Source: an uncultured Flavobacteriaceae bacterium (GTDB taxonomy: Bacteria; Bacteroidota; Bacteroidia; Flavobacteriales; Flavobacteriaceae). Taken from it: a stretch of 64,000 nt of DNA. The position numbers and the translations under genes were made by a program. The stretch is from contig CANMLX010000001.1 in NCBI GenBank assembly GCA_947498845.1, positions 1 through 64,000 of the forward strand, written 5' to 3'. Position 1 is the first letter of the stretch. Each line of letters opens with the position of its first letter. This document shows positions 37,019 to 45,085 of the stretch, piece after piece. The notes beneath the pieces were generated by a model, which saw only the letters and a list, made by a program, of their open reading frames with translations, did no database searches and was not told the DNA's origin.

Positions 37019-37726
37019 TTAAAGCAAATTTAAACGTTTCATTAATTCGGGTCTGTTAGAGCGGCTTACAGGAATAACATCTTTTTTGATTAAAACACTA
37101 TTGTCTTCGATATCAATTATTTTTTGAACATTGATAATGTACGAACGGTGTATTTTTAGAAACAAGTTATTGGGTAGTTTTTCTTCTATTTTTTTTAAAG
37201 TAGAATGTACGGTATAATTTTTTTCCTCGGTTTTTACCTGTATGTAATCGCCCTTAGCCTCTACTAGGTAAATGCTAGGGATATCGATTTTAATTAAACG
37301 TCTGTCGATATTAACATAAAGGTCGTTACCAGAAGAGGTTTCTACCTTGCCATCCATTATGTTTTTAGGAATTGATGGGATAGATTCTGCCTTTTTAATG
37401 GCCTTTTCAAAGCGTGGTAGTGTTATTGGTTTTACTAAATAATCTACAATGCAATCGTATTCAAAGGCTTCAATAGCAAATTTAGGATCGGAGGTAGTTA
37501 GTATGATTTTTGGTGGGTTTTTTAAGGTTTGAATAAAGTCAAAACCCGTAAAGTCTGGCATATGGATGTCTAAAAATATTAAATCGACTTTGTTTTGATT
37601 TAAATATTTTATGGCCTCAATAGCATTGGGAAATTCTTCAAGAATAGTTAAGCTAGAATTATTGCTGCATAGTTGAGAAATAATAGCTCTGGCAGTGGCT
37701 TCGTCGTCAATAATAATACAATTCAT
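37019..37726 (-). CDS. LytTR-family response regulator
   Basis: A 235-residue regulator: a receiver domain (1-120) with phospho-acceptor Asp53 (LIFLDIHMPDFTG) and Lys in VKPI, then a LytTR DNA-binding domain (~130-235: IPSIYLVEAKGDYIQVKTEEKNYTVHSTLKKIEEKLP ... FLKIHRSYIINVQKI ... IPVSRSNRPELMKRL). LytTR regulators bind direct repeats about two helical turns apart. Repeats with exactly 21-bp period occur upstream of its own operon and of exopolysaccharide genes in this window, making it the likely regulator of those sites. It is the last gene of the H-NOX phosphorelay operon, 9 bases after hpt. Confidence 0.95.
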   Translation of the reverse strand: MNCIIIDDEATARAIISQLCSNNSSLTILEEFPNAIEAIKYLNQNKVDLIFLDIHMPDFTGFDFIQTLKNPPKIILTTSDPKFAIEAFEYDCIVDYLVKPITLPRFEKAIKKAESIPSIPKNIMDGKVETSSGNDLYVNIDRRLIKIDIPSIYLVEAKGDYIQVKTEEKNYTVHSTLKKIEEKLPNNLFLKIHRSYIINVQKIIDIEDNSVLIKKDVIPVSRSNRPELMKRLNLL

Positions 37727-37735
37727 AAGGTGGCT

Positions 37736-38053
37736 TTACAACATTTTGAGATAGTCTGTAATCGTTTGAAGAATTTTGTTGAACGTTTCAAATCCCGTAA
37801 CGCTATTTTCTTTTAAGTTATCTTCAAATTCTTCGGCTATCTTATAGCTTTTTTCAAGTCCTAAAATACTAATTTTATGTTTAAGTTTGTGTACATTTTC
37901 TGCCGAAGCTTTAAAATTTTTTGCTTTAAAATTTTTAAAGTAGATCTCCTTTTCCTCTGGAAATTCTTTTTTAATTATGGCAATTAATTTGCTTTTAAAA
38001 TCGTTATTGCCTCCTGAGAGTTCATTAATGTAGGATAGATTGGGTTGCTCCAT
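37736..38053 (-). CDS. Hpt-domain phosphotransfer protein
   Basis: A 105-residue helical protein with the Hpt motif AENVHKLKHKISILGLEKSY, with phospho-accepting His55. It lies 3 bases after the kinase gene and 9 bases before the LytTR gene. As a single-domain Hpt it should carry phosphate between two receivers. The natural path here is from the single-domain receiver at 40691-41101 to the LytTR receiver, and possibly to the receiver of the REC-GT2 fusion (inference). Confidence 0.88.
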   Translation of the reverse strand: MEQPNLSYINELSGGNNDFKSKLIAIIKKEFPEEKEIYFKNFKAKNFKASAENVHKLKHKISILGLEKSYKIAEEFEDNLKENSVTGFETFNKILQTITDYLKML

Positions 38054-38056
38054 GTG

Positions 38057-40150
38057 CTATTTTTTTAATGTAAAATAAAAGGTTGTGCCTTTACCAATTT
38101 CAGATTTAATCCAAATATGGCCTTCATGTAATTCTACTATTTTTTTAACAATAGATAACCCTATACCTGTTGAGTCTTTACTCTTATTTAGTGCATTAAA
38201 TATCTTAAAAACCTTATCGTGGTATTTTTTTTCTATGCCGATGCCATTATCGCTAATAGAAAATTGATAAAATGTTTCTAACTCTACGACTTCTATATTT
38301 ACAACCCCTTTTTCTTTATCATTAAACTTTATAGCGTTACTAATTAAATTTTGAAATAGCTGCTGCAATTTTGTTTTATCGCCTTGTATTGTGGGAAGTG
38401 TGTTTAGAACGTTTATAGAAATATGATCGGGTATAAATAGTATTGTTTTAAGGTCTTTTACTAAGCTATTTAAATCTACATTTTCTTCTTCTAAAGCTTG
38501 AACTCCCATGCTGGAATACATTAAAATATCGGAAATTAACAGCTCCATCTTCTCTAGAGTATTTTCAATTAAATCAAAGTTTTGTAAACTAGTTTCGTCG
38601 AGTTTATCTTTATTGTCATCTTTTATCCAATTTACCAAGGCATCTATGCTGCGCAATGGCGATTTTAAATCATGAGACACGATATGTGCGTATTCCTGAA
38701 GTTCGTCATTACTTTTTTCTAGTTCCTGTAATAGGTCTTTGTTTTTAGACTCAACTTTTAGACGCTCTCTTAAGTTAATGGCACTCTTTAGTTGCATGGC
38801 TACTAAATTGGCAATACTTTCTAGGGTTTGTAAATGTTCTTTTGTAAAATAGTTTTTATCTAAATGCTGGGAATTTATAATGCCTATAACCTCTCCATCG
38901 CTAATTATGGGTACAGTAATTACAGAATAGCATAGTTTGCCATTTGCGATGTATCTTTTGTCCTTTTTAATGTTTTTAATAAGTTCGGCTTTCCCCGTTG
39001 TGGCTACTGCGCCAATAATACCTTCGCTTAGAGGACGTTTTATCTTATTTGTTTTTTCGTTGTTAGCATTAAGCTTTTCGCCAAAAGCAGCAATTTGCTC
39101 TAGTGTGTTGTTATCTTTATTTACTAAGTAAATTACACAATCTTGAGTGTTTAAGTATTCTGCAATATTATTGGTAATTTCCCTAGCAATTTCATAGATG
39201 TCTATTTTACCCAGAATAGCTTTGGCAACATCATTAATCATATCAATAATTAACGATTTTTCCCTTTCTGAAGTAATGTCTTCTACTAATGCTACTTGGT
39301 ATTTAATTGAACTATCGCTATTTCTTACGGCATTAACATTAGTTTTTGCCCATAATACAGAGCCATCCTTTTTTTTATATCTTTTATTGATCACAAAATT
39401 ATCAATCTGTCCAGAGTCCATTTTTTTAAGAAAATCTTTCGACGCAGGAAAGTCTTCCTGAAGTGAGATATCTTTAATGCTTAGTTTAGAGAGTTCTAAT
39501 GCATTATGGCCTAATAATTTTTGAAAGGCTTCATTTGTTCTTACAATGTGTCCCGATTGTGTGAGTACAATACCTAAGGAAGAGTTTTGTACAATAACAT
39601 CTAATTCTTTTTTCTGCTCTTGGATTAATTCTGCAGTACGTCGCTCTTCTGTAACGTCCCTAACAATACCTTGTGCAGCTACTGGCTGTCCTTTATCGTA
39701 TATAATACTGGCATTAATATGCACTAATTTTTCTACTTTTTTATTTGTTAAAATAGTGATGAAGAAGTCTGTTATTGCGCCTTGTTTTAATAAGGTTTTA
39801 AAGGATTGTGAGGCTAACTCAATATCATTTGGCTTGACCATATTCATTAAGTTAAAGTCTTCATTGGATTTTTCAAAACCTAATAGGTTTACTGCGGCAT
39901 CATTCATTTTAAGAATGTTTCCCCATAAATCGATAATCACGTAGGCATCAACTATATTTTCGAATACACCTTGGAGTTCGGAGTCTTTCCTGGTTAGTAA
40001 AGCTTCTAGTTCTTGATATGATTTTTCCAGCTTTTGTTTAGCGTCATATAACTCGGCAGACTTACTCTCAAGAATTTTTTCTGCCTGTTTTCTAGCAGCT
40101 TTTTCACGTGCAAGTGCACGGTTTAACATGTCAATTTTTTCTTGACTCAT
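38057..40150 (-). CDS. PAS-PAS-GAF histidine kinase of the H-NOX operon
   Basis: A 697-residue soluble kinase without membrane helices. Order: N-terminal coiled coil (1-60), PAS (~60-170), PAS (~180-295), GAF (~300-455), HisKA with His493 (AHIVSHDLKSPLRS), and HATPase with N-box NLISNAIKF (~601-609), G1 DNGIGI (634-639) and G2 GIGLS (662-666). It starts one base inside the H-NOX stop codon, so the two are translationally coupled. In other bacteria H-NOX binds NO and controls an adjacent kinase (HnoK, HahK); the same role is inferred here. It has no receiver of its own, consistent with separate REC and Hpt genes. Confidence 0.93.
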   Translation of the reverse strand: MSQEKIDMLNRALAREKAARKQAEKILESKSAELYDAKQKLEKSYQELEALLTRKDSELQGVFENIVDAYVIIDLWGNILKMNDAAVNLLGFEKSNEDFNLMNMVKPNDIELASQSFKTLLKQGAITDFFITILTNKKVEKLVHINASIIYDKGQPVAAQGIVRDVTEERRTAELIQEQKKELDVIVQNSSLGIVLTQSGHIVRTNEAFQKLLGHNALELSKLSIKDISLQEDFPASKDFLKKMDSGQIDNFVINKRYKKKDGSVLWAKTNVNAVRNSDSSIKYQVALVEDITSEREKSLIIDMINDVAKAILGKIDIYEIAREITNNIAEYLNTQDCVIYLVNKDNNTLEQIAAFGEKLNANNEKTNKIKRPLSEGIIGAVATTGKAELIKNIKKDKRYIANGKLCYSVITVPIISDGEVIGIINSQHLDKNYFTKEHLQTLESIANLVAMQLKSAINLRERLKVESKNKDLLQELEKSNDELQEYAHIVSHDLKSPLRSIDALVNWIKDDNKDKLDETSLQNFDLIENTLEKMELLISDILMYSSMGVQALEEENVDLNSLVKDLKTILFIPDHISINVLNTLPTIQGDKTKLQQLFQNLISNAIKFNDKEKGVVNIEVVELETFYQFSISDNGIGIEKKYHDKVFKIFNALNKSKDSTGIGLSIVKKIVELHEGHIWIKSEIGKGTTFYFTLKK

Positions 40151-40689
40151 TAATTTTTGTTAATTATAAACTTAACCTCAGTGCCGTCATCTTTAAGTTT
40201 TTCTAAAACAATAGAGGCTGTTGAGTTAAAGTGCTCGAAGGTTTTGTTCATTAATCCCAAACCAAAGTGGTGCATAGCTCTGCTGGATTTATAGATCATG
40301 GTAAGTGATTTATCTGTTTTTTCAATAACATCAAATGTAGGTAACTCGGCATCTGGATAAATTTTACGAACTTCAATATGAATATGGTTTTCTATGGATG
40401 ATAGCATCTCTATAGGGTCTTTGTAAGTAGCTAACAAGCCAGGATAACTTTGTTGTAATACACTAAAAAAGTGTTCTGCATAAACCAAAAGTAAATCGTC
40501 TATAGAAATATTGGTGTTTTCACTTAAATGCTGCAATAATTGTAACATTTCGGAGAATTTATAGGTCCCTACCGAAGTGTAAATACCACCAGACTCTAAA
40601 TTAGAACTAGTAATGATTTTATCCACCATTTCGAGTCCGAATTTATCTTCTACTAAGTCCAAAAATTCAGTAAATACAATACCTTTCAT
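40150..40689 (-). CDS. H-NOX haem nitric-oxide sensor
   Basis: A 179-residue HNOB/H-NOX domain protein of normal length. The predicted haem ligand is His104 in NHIHIEVRKIYPDAELP, with Pro117 thirteen residues later, and the haem-propionate motif Tyr133-x-Ser135-x-Arg137 (YKSSR) is intact. The position matching the distal Tyr that stabilises O2 in Thermoanaerobacter H-NOX is Phe142, so NO rather than O2 sensing is predicted. It overlaps the kinase gene by one base and follows the receiver gene by one base. The gene is cytoplasmic in context and likely gates the kinase. Confidence 0.94.
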   Translation of the reverse strand: MKGIVFTEFLDLVEDKFGLEMVDKIITSSNLESGGIYTSVGTYKFSEMLQLLQHLSENTNISIDDLLLVYAEHFFSVLQQSYPGLLATYKDPIEMLSSIENHIHIEVRKIYPDAELPTFDVIEKTDKSLTMIYKSSRAMHHFGLGLMNKTFEHFNSTASIVLEKLKDDGTEVKFIINKN

Positions 40690-40690
40690 A

Positions 40691-41101
40691 TTACATTTGT
40701 TTTAGTTGGTTAATACTCCAGTATGCCATAATTTTTTCAATTTTAGACACGTAGTCTTCATATTTTAAAGGTTTTAGAACATAGCCCGCGATGCCAATTT
40801 TATAACATTCTAATAGATCTTTTTGATTATTCGAAGTGGTTAGTATAATGGTGGGAATGTATTTTAATACCTCATCATTCTTTAAAATGTTTAAAAACTC
40901 TATGCCATTTAGTTTGGGCATATTCAAATCTAATAAAATAATGTCAGGTAATTCTTCTTTTTTGGTTAAAATATTTAGAGCTTCTTCGCCATTATTAGCT
41001 TCGGTAATTTTGTGAGGTAACTCTAGTTTAGCAATGGTTCTGTTTAATTTCATGACCTCAATCATGTCGTCTTCAATGAGCAGAATATTTAAAGTGTTCA
41101 T
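40691..41101 (-). CDS. Single-domain response regulator
   Basis: A 136-residue receiver without output domain. Acidic pair Glu10/Asp11, phospho-acceptor Asp58 (IILLDLNMPKLNG), Thr in TIILTTS and Lys in VLKPL are all present. It is the first gene of the H-NOX operon, under operator D. A stand-alone receiver plus stand-alone Hpt implies a His-Asp-His-Asp relay from the kinase to the LytTR protein. Confidence 0.93.
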   Translation of the reverse strand: MNTLNILLIEDDMIEVMKLNRTIAKLELPHKITEANNGEEALNILTKKEELPDIILLDLNMPKLNGIEFLNILKNDEVLKYIPTIILTTSNNQKDLLECYKIGIAGYVLKPLKYEDYVSKIEKIMAYWSINQLKQM

Positions 41102-41125
41102 AATGTGTTTGTGGTTTTCGCTACA

Positions 41126-41216
41126 CTAAGTTAAAGCTATTGTAGAGCGGTTATGGCTGTAATTCGGTTATTTAAAATGAACTGTAGGTGAATGGCAATT
41201 AAGTGTCGACGAATGG
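41126..41216 (-). promoter_or_regulatory. Operator D and promoter of the H-NOX operon
   Basis: Three plus-strand repeats at exact 21-base steps: TCGGTTATTTA (41164), TAGGTGAATGG (41185) and TCGACGAATGG (41206). On the minus strand TAACTTAG at 41126-41133 is a near -7 element, 31 bases from the nearest repeat. This suggests the LytTR protein controls its own operon. Confidence 0.78.
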
Positions 41217-41265
41217 TTTTACTAATAATAGTATTATTCCATTTTATGCTTTCAAAATTGTTAAT

Positions 41266-41436
41266 TTAAAAAGACGCTTTACGTTTTCTAATTGTTCTCA
41301 AAGTATCATCAATTGAAAGCTCATCATTTTTAAAAACATTTCGTAATTCGCCTTGTTTTTTTTGCCATACTGTAACATTTCCATTTACTAAGCTACATAT
41401 CTTTAGATTGGCACTAAAACAAAAACGTTTTGCTAA
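41266..41436 (-). pseudogene. Possible coding remnant without start codon
   Basis: A frame open for 56 codons reads like protein (NGNVTVWQKKQGELRNVF, then SIDDTLRTIRKRKASF before the stop) but contains no ATG, GTG or TTG start before a stop at 41437-41439. I do not recognise the family. It may be the tail of a lost gene in the gap 41102-41477. Confidence 0.3.
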
Positions 41437-41477
41437 TTAAACTTTAAAAAACTTTAGCTAATATTGTTTGTAAATAA

Positions 41478-42239
41478 TTGCTATTAAAAACAAAACTCTT
41501 GGGATCTATTTTTGACATTGCTTTCTCTTCTGTAAATATTATTTTAAGTCTGTTAGTTATTTTACTAATACTATACTGGCTATTTACCATGGTTTCTGGC
41601 ATTGATTTCGATCTGGATATCGATGTAGATATCGATGTTGATGTGGATGCAGATGTGGATTTGGATACTGTGACGTCTATTAAAGACCTAGCCAATGTAG
41701 AAATTAACGAAGAAGATATCATTAGAGATCCCAGAAAAAAACTAGAGTGGTGGCAAGTAATATTACTCTATTTCAACTTTGTAGGTTTGCCGTTTATGTT
41801 CACATTTACCTGTTGGATTTTTATTTGGTGGTTATGTACCGTAATTTCCACAAGCATTACAGCATCTTACAATAACAGTTTTGGCTACACATTACTTGTG
41901 GCAGGAATAATACCTTCATTGTTTTTAACGAAACTATTTACAACGCCATTCAAAGGTTTTTTTAAAAATTTAAACCCCGATGGTGATGCGCCTAAAAATC
42001 TAACAGGTAAAAAGGGGGTGATGTTATCCAAAATTTCAGGAAAAAAAATGGGGTCGGCAGAAGTGGTGATAGGAGGTACGCCTTTATCTATTTATGCGAA
42101 ATCATTTGATGGGGAAACTATTAGTTACAAACAAGATATTGTGGTTGTTAAACAATCGGACGATAAAAACTTTTACTGGGTATTTCCTTATAAAGAGGAA
42201 GAAGAAAGCCTTACTAATCTTAATGAAACAAACAAATAA
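41478..42239 (+). CDS. YqiJ-like membrane protein partnered with flotillin
   Basis: A 253-residue protein starting at TTG (41478, or at the TTG seven codons later). It has one membrane helix (~17-38), a striking Asp-rich segment of alternating Asp and Ile/Val/Leu (~43-63), two more helices (~95-145), then an OB-fold-like C-terminal domain (LTGKKGVMLSKISGKKMGSAEVVIGGTPLSIYAKS). The order and the flotillin gene 30 bases downstream match the yqiJ-yqiK pair, in which the OB-fold protein is NfeD-like and assembles with the SPFH protein in membrane domains. The acidic run is encoded by a GATGTG-like microsatellite and could expand or shrink. Confidence 0.78.
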   Translation: MLLKTKLLGSIFDIAFSSVNIILSLLVILLILYWLFTMVSGIDFDLDIDVDIDVDVDADVDLDTVTSIKDLANVEINEEDIIRDPRKKLEWWQVILLYFNFVGLPFMFTFTCWIFIWWLCTVISTSITASYNNSFGYTLLVAGIIPSLFLTKLFTTPFKGFFKNLNPDGDAPKNLTGKKGVMLSKISGKKMGSAEVVIGGTPLSIYAKSFDGETISYKQDIVVVKQSDDKNFYWVFPYKEEEESLTNLNETNK

Positions 42240-42269
42240 TAAATAAACACTAAAAATTAAATATCAATT

Positions 42270-44369
42270 ATGGAAAACGCCATGCAATTTGTTGGAATAG
42301 GTATAGGGCTTATTCTCTTCTTAATCATAATCTTTTTTGCAATTGTAGCACTATTCTACAAAAAAGTCCCTCAGGGAGAAGCTCTTGTTAGAACAGGGTT
42401 TAAAGGTACCACGGTAGCTACAGATAAGGGATTGTATGTAGTGCCTGTATTGCACAAAGTAGAAATTATGGATATTTCGGTAAAGAAAATCCAAATAGAA
42501 CGTATTGGAGATAATGGTTTGTTGTGTAAAGATAATATGCGCGCAGATATTAAGGTTGCTTTTTTCGTAAGAGTAAATAACGAAGCAAATTTTATCGAAA
42601 AAGTGGCGCAAACAGTAGGGTGTGAACGCGCCTCAGATATTTCAACTTTAGAAGAGCTTTTCGAGGCTAAATTCTCTGAAGCCCTAAAAACTGTGGGTAA
42701 AAAATTCAACTTTGTAGAGTTATACGAAGCGCGTAGAGAATTTCGTGATGAAATTGTAGATATTATAGGTACAGACCTTAATGGGTATACGCTAGAAGAT
42801 TGTGCTATCGATTATTTAGAACAAACATCTGTTGAGTTCTTAAAATCGGATAATATTCTTGATGCTGAAGGAATCAAAAAAATCACAGAACTCACTGCGG
42901 CGCAAAATATGAAAGCAAACCTTATTAAGCGCGATGAGCAAAAGGTTATTAGAAAACAAGACGTAGAAGCGCGTGAAGCTATTTTAGAATTAGATAAACA
43001 ACTGGCAGAAAAAGAAGAACAACAAAAACGAGAAATTGCCAATATAAAAGCTCGTGAAGAAGCCGAAACCTTAAAAGTAGCAGAAGAAGAACGTTTAAAA
43101 TCTGAAAGTGCCAGAATTTCTACTGAAGAAAAAGTAAAAGTGGCAGAAGAAAATATGGCACGCCAAATTATAGTCGCTGCCAAAAACAAACAACGTACAG
43201 ATGCCGTGGAGACAGAGCGCGTAGAAAAAGACAGAATGTTAGAAGCTACCGAAAGAGAACGTATAGTGACCTTAGCACAAATTGAAAAAGAAAAAGTGGT
43301 TGAGGTAGAAAAGAAAAACATTCAAGATGTTATTCGTGATCGCGTGATGCTAGAAAAAGGCGTTGTTGAAGAGCAGGAAAACATCAAAGATATTGAAGCT
43401 TTTAAAACGGCAGATAGAGAAAAGCAGGTTAAAATTACCACTGCAGAAGCTAATGCACAGGAAGATTTAATAAAAACAATAAAAGCAGCTGAAGCCGAAA
43501 AAGAAGCCGCTAAGCAAAAAGCAGAAGAAATAAATATTGAAGCCGAAGCGAAGAAACAAGCCAGTGAAAAAGAAGCCGAAGCGAGAAAAACATTAGCAGA
43601 AGCTACAGCCAAAGAAGAGGCCACAATAGGCTTGTCTGAAGCACAAGTACTACATGCAAAAGCAGATGCTAATGAGCGTCAAGGTATGGTAGAAGCCACT
43701 ATTATACAAGAAAAAGCAAAAGCAGAAGCTGCAGGAATTTTAGCAAAAGCAGAAGCCATAAAAGAACAAGGTATTGCCGAAGCCGAGGTTATTAAAGAGC
43801 AAGCTCTAGCCAAAGCTGCTGGAGACAAAGAAATTGCTTTAGCTGAAGCCGTAGGTATAGAAGAGAAAGCCAATGCTATGAAAAAATTAGATGGCGTAGG
43901 CAAGGAGCATGAAGAATTTAAACTACGATTAGATAAAGAATTACAAGTAGACTTAGCCGGAATTAATATCCAAAAAGAAATTGCAGATGCGCAAGCAAAC
44001 GTAATAGGCGAAGCACTTAAAGCAGCTAATATTGATATTGTTGGAGGCGAAACCATGTTCTTCGATCAAATAATTGGGCAAATTACGAAGTCTAAAGGTA
44101 TAGACCGTTTAGTCAATCATTCCGATAACATTACTCAAGTCAAAGATGCTATTTTAGGAAGCGATGATGTTAAAGGTAATCTTTTAGATAAAGTCAAAGA
44201 GTTTGCTAACAAATACGGGATCTCTTCCGAAGATATAAAAAACCTAACCGTAGCTAATTTGCTGCTAGATTTAAAATCTAAAACATCAGATACTAGTGAA
44301 GCAACCTTGTTTGATAATCTATCAAATTTGGCGAAAGGATTAGGGTTGTCTAATAAGAAGTTATCTTAA
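42270..44369 (+). CDS. Flotillin-family SPFH protein (YqiK-like)
   Basis: A 699-residue protein with one N-terminal membrane helix (~8-31), an SPFH/Band-7 domain (~33-195: VPQGEALVRTGFKGTTVATDKG ... DISVKKIQIERIGDNGLLCKDNMRADIKVAF), a very long Glu/Ala/Lys-rich coiled coil (~200-560) and a C-terminal globular end. It probably scaffolds membrane microdomains on the cytoplasmic side. It lies between the YqiJ-like gene and the giant ATPase, from which it is split by a GIY-YIG repeat element. Confidence 0.93.
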   Translation: MENAMQFVGIGIGLILFLIIIFFAIVALFYKKVPQGEALVRTGFKGTTVATDKGLYVVPVLHKVEIMDISVKKIQIERIGDNGLLCKDNMRADIKVAFFVRVNNEANFIEKVAQTVGCERASDISTLEELFEAKFSEALKTVGKKFNFVELYEARREFRDEIVDIIGTDLNGYTLEDCAIDYLEQTSVEFLKSDNILDAEGIKKITELTAAQNMKANLIKRDEQKVIRKQDVEAREAILELDKQLAEKEEQQKREIANIKAREEAETLKVAEEERLKSESARISTEEKVKVAEENMARQIIVAAKNKQRTDAVETERVEKDRMLEATERERIVTLAQIEKEKVVEVEKKNIQDVIRDRVMLEKGVVEEQENIKDIEAFKTADREKQVKITTAEANAQEDLIKTIKAAEAEKEAAKQKAEEINIEAEAKKQASEKEAEARKTLAEATAKEEATIGLSEAQVLHAKADANERQGMVEATIIQEKAKAEAAGILAKAEAIKEQGIAEAEVIKEQALAKAAGDKEIALAEAVGIEEKANAMKKLDGVGKEHEEFKLRLDKELQVDLAGINIQKEIADAQANVIGEALKAANIDIVGGETMFFDQIIGQITKSKGIDRLVNHSDNITQVKDAILGSDDVKGNLLDKVKEFANKYGISSEDIKNLTVANLLLDLKSKTSDTSEATLFDNLSNLAKGLGLSNKKLS

Positions 44370-44395
44370 TTTTTAATAGATCAATTATTTAAAAA

Positions 44396-44480
44396 ATGTC
44401 AGTTCGAGTAATTTTTATGAAGTGGTAACGGAGTAAAAATTGTATCGAGAACAGTTTGAAAAGCGATAACTTCTCGATAA
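44396..44480. repeat. Partial palindromic repeat R1
   Basis: A diverged partial copy of R2/R3: it keeps the left end TGTCAGTTCGAGT and the internal arms ATCGAGAA/TTCTCGAT but lacks the right end. It follows the flotillin stop codon by 27 bases. Confidence 0.8.
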
Positions 44481-44496
44481 AAAATTAAAAACGAAA

Positions 44497-44628
44497 ATGT
44501 CAGTTCGAGTGATTTTTATGGAGTTAAAACGCAATAAAAATTGTATCGAGAACAATTCGAATAACAATAACTTCTCGATACTAAATTATTTTCCATTGCA
44601 TTACAAATAATTTCACTCGAAGAGACAT
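44497..44628. repeat. Palindromic repeat R2, left of GIY-YIG gene
   Basis: A ~132-bp element with terminal inverted ends GTCAGTTCGAGTGA / TCACTCGAAGAGAC and an internal hairpin GTATCGAGAA/TTCTCGATAC. It differs from R3 at only a handful of positions. Confidence 0.92.
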
Positions 44629-44642
44629 AAAGTTCAAAAGTT

Positions 44643-44933
44643 ATGAAAGTGTATTATGTATACATCTTGAAATGTTCTGATAAAACATACTATACTGGGG
44701 TAACTTCAAATTTAGAGAAACGAATTACTGAACATTCAAACGGATTGGTTAAAGGAAGTTATACTTATTTTAGAAGACCTATAGAATTGGTTTTTTATTG
44801 CGAATTTACCAACATAAATATGGCTATTGAAAAAGAAAAACAAATCAAAAAATGGTCAAAAGCAAAAAAGGAAGCTTTAATAAGTAATCAATATGAGCTT
44901 TTGCCAAATCTAGCAAAAAAGAAGTTTGATTAA
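44643..44933 (+). CDS. GIY-YIG nuclease-domain protein, between R2 and R3
   Basis: A 96-residue stand-alone GIY-YIG protein with YYVYILKC and YYTGVTSNLEKRITEH as the signature, then RPIELVFYCEF and the Glu/Lys-rich helix AIEKEKQIKKWSKAKK. All usual motif positions (Tyr, Gly, Arg, Glu) are present. It begins 15 bases after repeat R2 and ends 9 bases before R3, so gene and repeats form one unit inserted between flotillin and the giant ATPase. It is a distant paralog of the protein at 36571-36870. Confidence 0.9.
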   Translation: MKVYYVYILKCSDKTYYTGVTSNLEKRITEHSNGLVKGSYTYFRRPIELVFYCEFTNINMAIEKEKQIKKWSKAKKEALISNQYELLPNLAKKKFD

Positions 44934-44941
44934 AATATCAC

Positions 44942-45073
44942 ATGTCAGTTCGAGTGATTTTTATGGAGTTAAAACGTAATAAAAATTGTATCGAGAACAA
45001 TTCGAATAACGATAACTTCTCGATACTAAATTATTCTCCATTGCATTACAAATAATTTCACTCGAAGTGACAG
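44942..45073. repeat. Palindromic repeat R3, right of GIY-YIG gene
   Basis: A near-identical direct copy of R2 with complete ends GTCAGTTCGAGTGA / TCACTCGAAGTGAC and the internal hairpin (arms 44988-44997 and 45017-45026). It ends 13 bases before the ATPase start codon, so it forms the leader of that gene. Confidence 0.92.
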
Positions 45074-45085
45074 GTTAAAAAACAT

